Assembly (NCBI GenBank): GCA_016936015.1
Contig: JAFGPV010000043.1
Span: forward strand, 1-64,000
Source: Pirellulales bacterium
Lineage (GTDB): Bacteria; Planctomycetota; Planctomycetia; Pirellulales; Thermoguttaceae
Length of the DNA stretch: 64,000 bases
Direction of reading: 5' to 3'
Within the stretch, counting starts at the first letter, position 1. Each line of letters starts with the position of its first letter. A program made the translations under genes and the position numbers. Below are positions 20,628 through 30,742 of the stretch, in pieces. The notes under the pieces were generated by a model. That model had not been told where the DNA came from. It searched no databases and was given only the letters and a program-made list of their open reading frames with translations.

Positions 20628-20865
20628 ATCAAAATAAACTCACGTTACAGAAGTAGCTTCATTCCTATGTTGGGACAAGATTTGTTCATTATAAAAGGGT
20701 GGTTTTCTTGGTAGCCGTTGTCATGTCATTTCGTTTGGGGAATTTCGCGGTTCATGACCATCGCGACTCGTCAGGACACGACATTTACCTCGGGTTGGGA
20801 AGGAAAACAATCGGATTGTGGCAAAATAACGCATAGGCCGGAGATTTAGTAACCGTGGAAATACC

Positions 20866-23800
20866 CTATTCTGCGTCTGGCTTGACGAATGAACCCACAC
20901 GGCGTCCTAAGTCAGGGAAGATGCCTCGTTCCTCCAACATTCGCCAAAGTCCAGCAATGGCGTTGTCTCGATTAGAGTAAAAGGCCGATTCTCTTACGCG
21001 GAAAAATTCCCAACCACATCGCTCTAATTGTCGCTGACGTTGCATATCATCTTCATATCGATCGGCACCGTGCCAATTGTCTCCATCGCATTCGACTGCC
21101 AGTCGCGCCTGTCCTCCCTCAACCACGATATCAATTCGCTTTCTCGCGACTTCATATTGGGCAAGTACAATAAAACCCTTGTGTAATATCTCCAAGGCCA
21201 CATCAACCTCGAACCAGCTTTCAAATGGCTCGGGAGGTTTTACAATGAGGCGGTTATCCTGTGCTGCACGTCGCTCGAGTTCTTCCCGATAAATTCCCGC
21301 TATCTGTTGTGGTTGAGTATTCTCGAAAAATTCGAGCAGCCGTCGTCGAAAACAGGAAGCACTGAGATCATCACAAGTGACAGAATGGAAGAGAATCATC
21401 TGGTCGCGGGCGCGGCTAGCCGCCACATTGAAACGCCGCTCATCTGCTGGTTTTGCGAACGGCCCTATTCTTTCATTTGTTGCAGCCACCATAGACAGAA
21501 ACATGATGTCGCGCTCGTCCCCCTGAAAGCTGTAAGGATTTCCACAAACCAGGCGACGCTGTTCCATTTCCTCGGCTCCCAAGCGTTCGAGTAGTTGATT
21601 CTCAATCAATGCGGCTTGTGCTTCGCCTTGAAGCACGACGACGCCTATCGTCTTCCCCTCGTACCGATCGTCTTTGCACATTTCGTTAATCCTCTTGACG
21701 ATCACTTCGGCTTCCGGTTCATTGATAACTTTGTTGCCGATTCCCCTCCGATTTCCACCCTCCACAAAAACATGCTCCAGCGGCGGTAGCCGGTTCGAGC
21801 CATACTGTCTCAAGGGAATCAGTGGTGTATCTGAATAGCAAAGATCATTGCTGAAACGGATGATTTCCGGCATACAGCGGAAATGCTCGCGTAGTGTGAT
21901 GCGCCGGGTGCTATACCGAAGTTTTCCGTGATCGAACAAGCTCGCATCCCGATGAAAGGAATCTTTGTGTTGGAAGTCATAAAGGAATTGCTCCATCAAC
22001 TGAAACACTTTGTCTTTTTCAACGAATCCCATTTCAGGGCTAATCTGCTTATCATCTCCAACGATCAATACCTTCTTGCCTAAGTAAAACAATGGCAAGC
22101 CTTCCAACCCACATTGCGAAGCCTCGTCAACAATGATGACATCGAAGATGCCTGGTGCGGGGGACACCGTGTCCCAAACACGATGGAGTGGCATCACCCA
22201 TGCCGGAACCGCCTCGCGGCATTCATTCAGGTGCCCTTGAGCCTCGCGGCGATGGCGTGGTGCGTGCTTCCCAGTCCCCTTGCCAAGCCGCCGCATGGAC
22301 TGCTGCCAGGCTTCCATGTGGCGGCGATGGTCTTCCTTGAGCCGCGAAAAACAGAATGACCAAGCATGAAGCGAAGCAAGTTTCGCTATCACGCCTGGAA
22401 GATTCCTTTTTTCATTGCCGTAGATTTCAATCTCGATTTGTCTTACGCGTTTTTGAAGCGCAGGGACATCGTCCTTGCATATGTATTCCTCGATCCAGTA
22501 ACGCGCCTGCGCCCAATGCCAAGCGTCTCCAATGCGCTGGACTCGTTCTTCCCAAGATGCCTCGTTGCAGGTTTGTTCCAAGGATTTCGTGAACTGTGGA
22601 AACAAACGGCCTAGTTTCAAAAGATATTCGTCCACCTTTTGTAGGCGTTGACGCTGTTTCTCCAAATCCTGAATCGTATTCGTGCATAGAACAAACTTAT
22701 TAATGTCTCGGTTACGAATTGCACTCAGCAAATCGTTTGTCACCGAATGTGCGCGACCACTGGCAGCCATGGGAGAAATAGGAACCTCAATGCTTTGGAG
22801 TTCCTCGGCAGCAAGTCGCTTATGGATACGAGCCAATGCAAGGCGGCACGAGAAGACAACCCTATCAACCTGGGATTCGTTGGCCCATACGGGCTCGCCC
22901 ATACCTGGGCATTGGTTTATCACTTCCCGGCATTTGGCAATAAGTTCATCGAGCAGCAATGCGTTTTCGAGCGCATCTTGCAACGACTTGAGAGCGGTTA
23001 GTTGGAGAGCGTATGGACCTTCAACCTTTTCACTTCGCCCTTTCCAGAAGCCCCATGCCTTTTCACATTCAATGCGAACATGCAACACATCCGCAAGATT
23101 TGAGAAATGCACGACCGTGGAGCAGTGGCGTCCAGCGATCTGAACAGTTTTTATTACATAAAGCCTTTCTTTCACCGGTTTGGGACGGAACAAGAACCAA
23201 CCCAGTTTTCCACCATTCTCCATGTGCTCTTTTAGTTTACAGGCGTCTTGATACAACGACCTAATATCGGTAGTGTCCGGAAATTCGATATTGGTTTCGT
23301 CGGCAACCACAACAAGTTCTTCAATTGACGAAATAACGTAACGAGTCACGCGTAGAAGTTCCTGCCACAGAGACGAGTTGCCACCCAAAATATCGCGTAT
23401 GGCATCGTTTATCCATGAATGAGGCGTTGTGAGGAGTCTCCTACGAGTGTCCCTAAACGTAGAGAAAGCGTTAAGGATCGCCTCGACGACCGGAGGATTG
23501 TTTCCTGCCAACAGATCGGCAAAGTGTTCATCTGCTCCACATGCCGCGTTTTGCTCATCTTCAGTCGCTCTTGCCTCGTTCCTCACGATATTGGCAAAGC
23601 GATCAGGGGATGGCAATACTTCGGGCCATGCAAGACCCAATTCCTGACGTTTCTCCTGCGAGAATTGGCGCAAAGCCACAAGTACGCTTCGCAAATCGCT
23701 TACGGATATCGGGCAAGTCCTGTCCAAGGACACCGAATCCGCTAACCATTCGTAAGCGACTCTATCTCGGTTAACAGCTTCAGCTATTCTGGCCGCCGTC

Positions 23801-25377
23801 CCTCGATAGGATCCTTCTGCGATTGACTGCGTATGCGTTTCAGACTCCCGGATGTCGCGAAGCCGTCGGTTAATCTTTGCCTTCTCCTCGCGAAGATTCC
23901 GAAGGTGATTTTGAAGTTCCGTAAGTTCACGCTTGGCAAGACCTTCGTTCCACTCCTCATTCTTGCGGAGAATGCCGCCAACGCTGGATTCGAGAGAGCG
24001 GCGTTCTTCAAGTCCGCTGCCCAATAGATTAATGCAGAGCGGGCGTAATTCCTGTGGGACAAGCCCTTCAAGAACCTGAAGAGCGCGGGGTGTCTTGGCT
24101 GTAATCAGCGTTCGCTGTCCCGTCGCAAGCAGATGGCAGATCAGATTCGCAATAGTATGGGACTTTCCGGTGCCCGGCGGCCCTTGCACGAGTACTCCAC
24201 TTGATGCTCGAATCTTATCGACAATACGACGCTGTTCATCGTTTGATGGCTTTGGGAAGAAAATTTCTCCATCGAATGCTACATTTTCCTCTTCCGGCTC
24301 ATCAAGCGGTTTGCGGTCGCCCTTCGGACGGATTTCCGCAAGGTCCGCGAATTCGTTGGGGATTTCTACACTGCTTTCGATCTGTTCCTTGATCCGTTTC
24401 AAGGTCTCGGTAAGCCCCTTGGCGGAACGCTTTCGCAGGATTAGGGCGGGAGCGTATTCCACAACAGGCTTCGCAGAGGCGCGGATGTTTTTCGCTTCTA
24501 GCGAATCTTCATACTCGCCTTGCGAGTTGATCGAATGCACAAGTGCCTGAAGTACGCCTTCGACAGAACCCTTCTCCCACGGATCATCTTCAGCTGCGGC
24601 CAGTGACACCTTCGCGGTTTCCTCCGCGCGCGCCGGTTGCTCAACAATGTCCAGCATATTGAGTTCGGGGCGCAACTTGGCGCCCTCGGTGTGGGGGCGG
24701 ACAGTAAATTTCCCCAAGCGGGCTTCAAACTCCAAGAGGGCGTCGGCGACAACCAGATGACGCCGGACGCGCTGTCCGGTGGGCGTTTCCCATGTCAGCA
24801 ATCCCACACCGAGCACCAGTTCGTATTCCTCACCGAGTCGGAGTTCTTCTTGATGAATGGCAAAGAGCGCGGAATAAACCTTGTGGACCTTCTCCCACGC
24901 ATTGTGTTCTTCCGTCCAAGGCAACCATTTGTCTTCGACATACCGATCCCATACTCGTTGTACTTCGGGATGATCCTCAAGCCGTTCGGTGTGCTGGATG
25001 GTTTCCGGTTCGTCCGATCCCTCACGCCAATCGGGATTCGGGAATTGACGGGTGATTTCAGAAAATAGTCCTGGTAGATCGTTCTTGTTTCGGAGAGCCG
25101 TCATGCCCACCCAATCTTCGCATTGAGCGGGAACAGCGGGTAATTCCGGCTCACGTCGGTTTTGCACTTCCAGCCATTCATCCGGTTCATGCTCTTCATC
25201 TCTCCCCCAGGCCTGTGTATAACATCCTCGTTGGTGAGGGACGGTTGAAATCCAGAGAAATCTTTCATATTCAACAACATTACGAATGATCTTGGAACGA
25301 AGAGATGCAAGTCGTAGTAGATAGTCTAGCAAGCGAACTGCTTTATCATCCTGCTTGTGACTCATCGTGATGCCCAT
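20866..25377 (-). CDS. SF1 helicase fused to a C-terminal Vsr/DUF559-like nuclease (candidate defence protein)
   Basis: A 1,503-residue protein. Residues 1-390 form an N-terminal domain of unknown type. Walker A is QGPPGTGKSHT (about 398-407). A long, mostly helical insertion (about 450-1060) splits the helicase before motif II, IIVDEASQCG (about 1082). Next come VLIVGDDKQISPE, LREHFRCMPEIIRFSN, and CGNPYSFQGDERDIMFLSMV with NVAASRARDQMILFHS as motifs V and VI, like AAA_11/AAA_12 Upf1-type SF1B helicases. From about 1384, WFEVDVALEIL, then RKRIDIVVEGGQARLAVECDGD and a DDMQRQRQLERCGWEFFRVRES segment form a Vsr-like PD-(D/E)XK nuclease of the kind seen at the end of DUF4011-type helicases. Codon use is visibly AT-richer than in neighbours. 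It is monocistronic and isolated. Such fusions recur in phage-defence islands; the target is unknown. Confidence 0.85.
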   Translation of the reverse strand: MGITMSHKQDDKAVRLLDYLLRLASLRSKIIRNVVEYERFLWISTVPHQRGCYTQAWGRDEEHEPDEWLEVQNRREPELPAVPAQCEDWVGMTALRNKNDLPGLFSEITRQFPNPDWREGSDEPETIQHTERLEDHPEVQRVWDRYVEDKWLPWTEEHNAWEKVHKVYSALFAIHQEELRLGEEYELVLGVGLLTWETPTGQRVRRHLVVADALLEFEARLGKFTVRPHTEGAKLRPELNMLDIVEQPARAEETAKVSLAAAEDDPWEKGSVEGVLQALVHSINSQGEYEDSLEAKNIRASAKPVVEYAPALILRKRSAKGLTETLKRIKEQIESSVEIPNEFADLAEIRPKGDRKPLDEPEEENVAFDGEIFFPKPSNDEQRRIVDKIRASSGVLVQGPPGTGKSHTIANLICHLLATGQRTLITAKTPRALQVLEGLVPQELRPLCINLLGSGLEERRSLESSVGGILRKNEEWNEGLAKRELTELQNHLRNLREEKAKINRRLRDIRESETHTQSIAEGSYRGTAARIAEAVNRDRVAYEWLADSVSLDRTCPISVSDLRSVLVALRQFSQEKRQELGLAWPEVLPSPDRFANIVRNEARATEDEQNAACGADEHFADLLAGNNPPVVEAILNAFSTFRDTRRRLLTTPHSWINDAIRDILGGNSSLWQELLRVTRYVISSIEELVVVADETNIEFPDTTDIRSLYQDACKLKEHMENGGKLGWFLFRPKPVKERLYVIKTVQIAGRHCSTVVHFSNLADVLHVRIECEKAWGFWKGRSEKVEGPYALQLTALKSLQDALENALLLDELIAKCREVINQCPGMGEPVWANESQVDRVVFSCRLALARIHKRLAAEELQSIEVPISPMAASGRAHSVTNDLLSAIRNRDINKFVLCTNTIQDLEKQRQRLQKVDEYLLKLGRLFPQFTKSLEQTCNEASWEERVQRIGDAWHWAQARYWIEEYICKDDVPALQKRVRQIEIEIYGNEKRNLPGVIAKLASLHAWSFCFSRLKEDHRRHMEAWQQSMRRLGKGTGKHAPRHRREAQGHLNECREAVPAWVMPLHRVWDTVSPAPGIFDVIIVDEASQCGLEGLPLFYLGKKVLIVGDDKQISPEMGFVEKDKVFQLMEQFLYDFQHKDSFHRDASLFDHGKLRYSTRRITLREHFRCMPEIIRFSNDLCYSDTPLIPLRQYGSNRLPPLEHVFVEGGNRRGIGNKVINEPEAEVIVKRINEMCKDDRYEGKTIGVVVLQGEAQAALIENQLLERLGAEEMEQRRLVCGNPYSFQGDERDIMFLSMVAATNERIGPFAKPADERRFNVAASRARDQMILFHSVTCDDLSASCFRRRLLEFFENTQPQQIAGIYREELERRAAQDNRLIVKPPEPFESWFEVDVALEILHKGFIVLAQYEVARKRIDIVVEGGQARLAVECDGDNWHGADRYEDDMQRQRQLERCGWEFFRVRESAFYSNRDNAIAGLWRMLEERGIFPDLGRRVGSFVKPDAE

Positions 25378-25880
25378 AGTAATTGCTCACGTTCAAGCAT
25401 TAGACGGGATTCCTCATCGTCCCTTGATATGGTCCTTTAGCTAAGAGTCCCTATCTTCCAGTGCCAACCAATCATCTGGGCATGAATTTTCTACTCTATG
25501 GCGTTTAAACTGCTACCTTGATCGGCAGCTCCTCATGGCTTATCTTCTAATCCAAGATTAGATCCGTTGCCTAACGGGAGGCCTTGGGTCTTGCTCTCCT
25601 TGATTAGCGGAGGGGTTTAATCGCGTAAACGATCGAATCGAATCGGCTAACGAATAGACAATTATACTACTCCAAATATACAACCCCCTCTTGCGGATTG
25701 CTAGTAGGATCACTTCACCCGAGCCGCCGGGTTCACCGCGCCCAGAGTCTCAAGACAGGGCCAAATTGATAAAAATCGTACCGGCCGCCCCGATTGATCG
25801 GCAGCCCACGAGGGATAGAGTCCGATTATTAATAGCCGCTCCTATCAAGGAACGAGTATCTTTTCGGCAAATAATTGGTC

Positions 25881-25910
25881 TTGACAAGATATAGTATATT
25901 AATGTACACT
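25881..25910 (+). promoter_or_regulatory. Sigma-70-like promoter upstream of a small open frame
   Basis: TTGACA at 25881-25886 and TACACT at 25905-25910 are separated by 18 bases within an AT-rich tract, 26 bases ahead of the ATG at 25936. Confidence 0.4.
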
Positions 25911-25935
25911 GTACCATGATTCTCCATCGCCAACG

Positions 25936-26301
25936 ATGAGAGAAAGACTTAAGGCGTTAGAAACAAACGCCGATTTGATCTTTGACAATGCAGAGAAGAA
26001 AACGCAAGGCGATGCCTGGCATCGACTTCCCGTGGAGCGTCACCCTCGATGGCCCATCTTGCCCAGACAGCCAGTGCAACACCCCTCAAATGACCTGTGC
26101 GAAGTTGCGTCTTTCGCGTCGGTGGATAAGACCAGGGCTATCAAGCACTTAAACAACCTGCCCATTGACGTAAAAAAGCAACACATGAAAGATGCGTTGC
26201 AGTGGAACAGCCTGAATGAAAAAATCCTGACAGACTCAGGGAGTTTCAGTAAATTTGTCCCCTCTCCCGACCAACCTTTGGTCGGTGCCCGGAGAGGGTG
26301 A
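25936..26301 (+). CDS. Hypothetical small protein ending in a repeat
   Basis: A 121-residue frame. The N-terminus MRERLKALETNADLIFDNA and the later AIKHLNNLPIDVKKQHMKDA and WNSLNEKIL look like amphipathic helices, which favours a real coding past. The last dozen residues (SPDQPLVGARRG) are the translation of the family A palindrome, so the original C-terminus was probably replaced. No good ribosome binding site precedes the ATG, though a promoter-like pair does. It is divergent from the helicase-nuclease gene and could be a degraded companion of it. I do not recognise the family. Confidence 0.35.
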   Translation: MRERLKALETNADLIFDNAEKKTQGDAWHRLPVERHPRWPILPRQPVQHPSNDLCEVASFASVDKTRAIKHLNNLPIDVKKQHMKDALQWNSLNEKILTDSGSFSKFVPSPDQPLVGARRG

Positions 26302-26313
26302 GGGTGAGGGCAG
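26257..26313. repeat. Family A palindrome, long form, inner stem inverted
   Basis: CCCCTCTCCC and GGAGAGGGTG arms with GACCAACCTTTGGTCGGTGC inside, followed by AGGGTGAGGGC. This is the 20402-20460 element with the inner stem turned round. Confidence 0.75.
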
Positions 26314-26351
26314 GTGTTGTGAACGCAGCCTTCGAATTTTGTGCTATGAAT

Positions 26352-26408
26352 CCCTCACCCCCTGCCCCTCTCCCAAAGGGAGAGGGGAGGTTTTCAAGAT
26401 AAGCTCTC
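26352..26408. repeat. Family A palindrome with conserved flank
   Basis: CCCCTCTCCCAAAGGGAGAGGGG is a 10-bp stem with a three-base loop at about 26365-26387. It is preceded by CCCTCACCCCCTG and followed by the GAGGTTTTCAAGATAAGCTCT flank shared with the 15464 copy. The TPR gene's stop codon lies in that flank, so the hairpin may also serve as its terminator. Confidence 0.75.
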
Positions 26409-28167
26409 ACGGCTTCGGCTCGGGCGGCGTTTCGTCGCCGCGCAGCGCGGATTGGATGATTTCCTTGCTCTTTTTCGCGTCGGCGTTGGTCGGGTCGAGT
26501 TCGAGGATTTTTTCGAAGTCGGCCAGGGCCTGTTCGAGATTGCCCCGCTTGTAGTAGGCGTAGCCGCGGTTGGCGTAGGCGGGGACGTACTTCGGGTCGA
26601 GCCGGATGGCCTGCGTGTAGTCCATCAGCGCCCGATCGAGGTTCCCTTGCTGGCGGTGGGCCAGGCCGCGGTTGTAATAGACTTCGGAGTAGCGGGGGTA
26701 GAGCTTCAGGGCCTGGTCGTACTCGGCCACCGCCTGGTCGAGTTCGCCTTGCTTGTGCAGCTCGATGCCGTGCTGCGAGTGGACTTGCGCCTGCTCCTTG
26801 GCCTGCTCCAGGAATCCTTCCAACCGGGCAACGGCCCGGGTGCGTTTTTCCCGGTCGTCGGGCTTACCCCAGACGGTCAACTCCTCGGGCGGGGAGAGCG
26901 TTATCTGCACCGCCGTCCGGTAGTCCTCCAGGGCGCGGGGCAGGTCGTTTTGTTCCAGAAAGAGCAGCGCCCGGTGGAAATACGCCTCGGCGAACATCGG
27001 ATCGGACTTGATCGCCTGACCGTAATCGGCCCGGGCCTTGTCGTTTTCGCCTTTCAGGGCGTGGGTGTAACCGCGGAGCATCCAGGCCTCCTGGTCGTCG
27101 GGCGAGAGCTGGGCGGCCTGATCCAGGTCGGCCAGGGCCTTGTCGTATTCGCCCCGGAAGATCCAGGCGTGGCCGCGTTCGCGGAGCGCTTCGGCGTACT
27201 CGGGTTCCTTTTTCAAGGCGGCGTCGAAGTCGGCCAGGGCCTTGTCGGGCGCGCCTTGGCGGAGATAGACGTAGCCGCGGGCGAAGAGGTAGGTCGGTTC
27301 GCCGGGGGCGAGTTTCAGCGCCCGGTCGGCGTCGGCCAGGGCGCCGGCGTAATCCTTCAACATCGCCCGGGCGAAGCTGCGGTCGCAGAGGCATTCGGGA
27401 TCGTGGGGTTCGAGTTTCAAGGCGCGGTTGAAATCGGCGACCGCCCGGTCCCACTGGCCCACCTGGGAAAACGCCGTCCCGCGGCTGGAGTAGGCGGCGG
27501 CGTCCTGGGGATCGAGACGGAGGGCGAAGTTCAAATCGTTCATCGCCGCGGCGCGATCGCCTTGCAACAGTTTTACGAAACCCCGGTCGCGGTAGGCTTC
27601 GGCGTAATCGGGATGCAGTTTAATGGCCGTGTCGTAATCGGCCACCGCCTTGTCGAGTTCGCCCTTGAGGTAATAGGTGAATCCGCGGAAGAAGTAGGAC
27701 CGTCCTCCCTCGGGAACGAGCCGGATCGCCCGGTCCAGATCGCCGAGGGCCTTGTCGAAGTCTCCCTTGGAGGTATAGGCAATTCCCCGGTCGCAATAGG
27801 CCGGCGCGTAATCGGCGTTCAGTTCGATCGCCCGGTTGAAGTTTTCGACGGCCACGTCGACGTTGCCCTTGTCGAGGGCCTCGACTCCGAGGGCATAGGC
27901 CTTGTCGGCGGGGGTCTCTTCCTCGGTTTTTTCGGAACCGGCCGGCTTTTCCGCTTCCTGTTTTTGCTGGGAATCCGGTCGCCGCAGCATATCGCGGAGG
28001 CGGAAACGGGGTTTTTCCGGCGGCGGGGATTCGTCTTCCCCGGCCGCTTCGGTCGGGTCGTCCTTGGGCGGCCGCTGCCGGTTCCGCAGGCCCTGCCCCC
28101 AAGCTGCGTCGCCGGCCAGCCAGGCACTGAGCAGTCCTGCAATCAGAATGAAAAAAAACCGTGGCAT
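26407..28167 (-). CDS. Secreted TPR-repeat protein
   Basis: A 586-residue protein with a signal peptide (FFFILIAGLLSAWLAGDAAWGQG). Residues about 30-85 are a charged low-complexity linker rich in Pro, Glu and Lys. Two blocks of 34-residue tetratricopeptide repeats follow: about ten units from residue 88 to 425, and three to four units from 465 to 570, separated by a segment with a long helix (LEGFLEQAKEQAQVHSQHG). Typical units read AYCDRGIAYTSKGDFDKALGDLDRAIRL. TPR solenoids are protein-binding scaffolds; no catalytic domain is present. Because it is exported and has no anchor it probably works in the periplasm. It is not in an operon. Confidence 0.88.
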   Translation of the reverse strand: MPRFFFILIAGLLSAWLAGDAAWGQGLRNRQRPPKDDPTEAAGEDESPPPEKPRFRLRDMLRRPDSQQKQEAEKPAGSEKTEEETPADKAYALGVEALDKGNVDVAVENFNRAIELNADYAPAYCDRGIAYTSKGDFDKALGDLDRAIRLVPEGGRSYFFRGFTYYLKGELDKAVADYDTAIKLHPDYAEAYRDRGFVKLLQGDRAAAMNDLNFALRLDPQDAAAYSSRGTAFSQVGQWDRAVADFNRALKLEPHDPECLCDRSFARAMLKDYAGALADADRALKLAPGEPTYLFARGYVYLRQGAPDKALADFDAALKKEPEYAEALRERGHAWIFRGEYDKALADLDQAAQLSPDDQEAWMLRGYTHALKGENDKARADYGQAIKSDPMFAEAYFHRALLFLEQNDLPRALEDYRTAVQITLSPPEELTVWGKPDDREKRTRAVARLEGFLEQAKEQAQVHSQHGIELHKQGELDQAVAEYDQALKLYPRYSEVYYNRGLAHRQQGNLDRALMDYTQAIRLDPKYVPAYANRGYAYYKRGNLEQALADFEKILELDPTNADAKKSKEIIQSALRGDETPPEPKP

Positions 28168-28203
28168 GGATATCCTCCGTGATTTAGTTGTCGGATTGCA
28201 GGC

Positions 28204-28265
28204 AGCCGGCGGCTAACAGCCGCCGAGCGTTTTGTATCGTCCCGCGGCGCTGTTAGCCGCCGGCT
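28204..28265. repeat. Family D palindromic repeat
   Basis: Arms at 28204-28227 and 28241-28265 match those at 1164-1227 (AGCCGGCGGCTAACAGCCGCCG). It is intergenic, between mutM's 3' end and the TPR gene's start. Confidence 0.8.
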
Positions 28266-28345
28266 ATTGATATAGACAGAAACTTATCTGTTTGTCGACC
28301 GATTCAATCTATCCGTTTTCTCGAAAGATGCCAAGAGAGATTTGC

Positions 28346-29182
28346 TCAGGGCCGCTGGCAGAGGGGGCAGAAAAAGGTGGAGCGTTGGGCCTGGACGAGG
28401 CGGACGATCTTCGCCCGGCCGCATTGCCGGCAGGGCTGCCCGGCCCGCTGATAGACCCGCAGGGAGGATTGGAAGTTTCCCGTCTCATCGCGGGAGATGC
28501 GGTAGGTGCCGTCGCGGAGCGTGGAGCCTTGATAGCGGACCGCCGCGGTCAACACCGTGCGGAGGGCGGCGTGGATTTTTTTCCAGTCCCAAGCCGACAG
28601 CAAGTGGCAGGACCGGGCGGGATGGATTTTCGCCCGATGGAGAATTTCCGAGGCGTAGAGATTTCCGACGCCGGCCAGGATTTTTTGATCGAGCAGCGCC
28701 GGTTTGATCGGGCGGCGGCGACGGCCGAGCCGCTCGCGGAGGAGTTGCCATGAGATTTGCAAGGCGTCGGGGCCGATTTTTTGGGGACCCAGTTCTTCCG
28801 CAAATTGCTCCGGCGAAAGGAGCCGGGCGACGCCCAGGCCCCGCTGGTCCCAGAACAGGAATTCCCCGGCGGCGCAGCCCGTCAGGCGGAAGATCAGCCG
28901 CACGTGCGTCCGGTCGGGCGGATGCCGCAGCAGCACCAGGCCGGTCATCCTCGGCTCGAGGACCAGCGTCTCCTGATTGTCCAGATGGAGCAGAACCCGT
29001 TTGCCCAGGCGGCCGACGCGGCGGATTTTCCGATTCAGCAACCGGCGGCGGAAGACGGGAAAGCGCGGCTCGATGCGGATCGATTGCAGCCGAGTCCGGG
29101 GCCGCGTCACGTCGGCGATCTGTCCGCCCGCCACGGCGGCGATCCCGCGGCACATGGTCTCAACTTCCGGGAGTTCGGGCAT
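28346..29182 (-). CDS. mutM: Formamidopyrimidine-DNA glycosylase (Fpg/MutM)
   Basis: A 278-residue bifunctional base-excision repair enzyme that removes 8-oxoguanine and ring-opened purines and cleaves the abasic site. The N-terminus is PELPEVET with catalytic Pro2 and Glu3. Further signatures are the Lys-containing loop near residue 60, the H2TH segment KPALLDQKILAGVGNLYASEILHRAKIHP, and a C-terminal CxxC...CxxC zinc finger (CRQCGRAKIVRLVQAQ, then FFCPLCQ). The start must be the ATG at 29182 because Pro2 is the nucleophile; the open frame above it to 29323 is not used. It follows the HD-domain gene on the same strand after about 150 bases that contain heptamer-like repeats. Confidence 0.96.
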   Translation of the reverse strand: MPELPEVETMCRGIAAVAGGQIADVTRPRTRLQSIRIEPRFPVFRRRLLNRKIRRVGRLGKRVLLHLDNQETLVLEPRMTGLVLLRHPPDRTHVRLIFRLTGCAAGEFLFWDQRGLGVARLLSPEQFAEELGPQKIGPDALQISWQLLRERLGRRRRPIKPALLDQKILAGVGNLYASEILHRAKIHPARSCHLLSAWDWKKIHAALRTVLTAAVRYQGSTLRDGTYRISRDETGNFQSSLRVYQRAGQPCRQCGRAKIVRLVQAQRSTFFCPLCQRP

Positions 29183-29335
29183 GATGTTTCGAATATCGAA
29201 AATGCCGCAACATGCCCATGCAATTATGAGCACGGCACTCCGGCAGGTCGTTTTCTTACTGACTACTGACGCTCTGACCCCATTTCCATGGTTTATTGTT
29301 CTCGACCATCGACGAACGACCAACGACGGACGGCA

Positions 29336-30667
<1,332 letters not shown>

Positions 30668-30742
30668 GAGAGAGAGGAGAGGGATTAGGGATTAGGGGCG
30701 AGCCGAGTCGTCCTCGGCCCCGGTGGTGTAAGGAGTCGACTT

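Larger units (their letters stand above)
19963..20865. other. Gene-poor spacer with one repeat and a possible gene remnant
   Basis: About 900 bases without a convincing gene. It holds the family A palindrome at 20402-20460 and a short minus-strand frame running into it (see 20385-20627). The remainder, particularly 20700-20865 next to the helicase gene, is AT-richer than the coding regions around it. I see no tRNA or clear promoter. Confidence 0.5.
25378..26406. other. AT-rich spacer upstream of the helicase-nuclease gene
   Basis: About 1 kb. The first 500 bases have no gene, repeat or RNA that I can support and presumably include the helicase promoter. A promoter-like pair and a small open frame lie at 25881-26301, and two family A palindromes at 26257-26313 and 26352-26408 close the region. 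Confidence 0.5.

Noticed and set aside
26452-28182. A 576-codon open frame antisense to the secreted TPR gene
   Set aside because: Its repetitiveness is only the reverse complement of the TPR units; no signal peptide or family signature.
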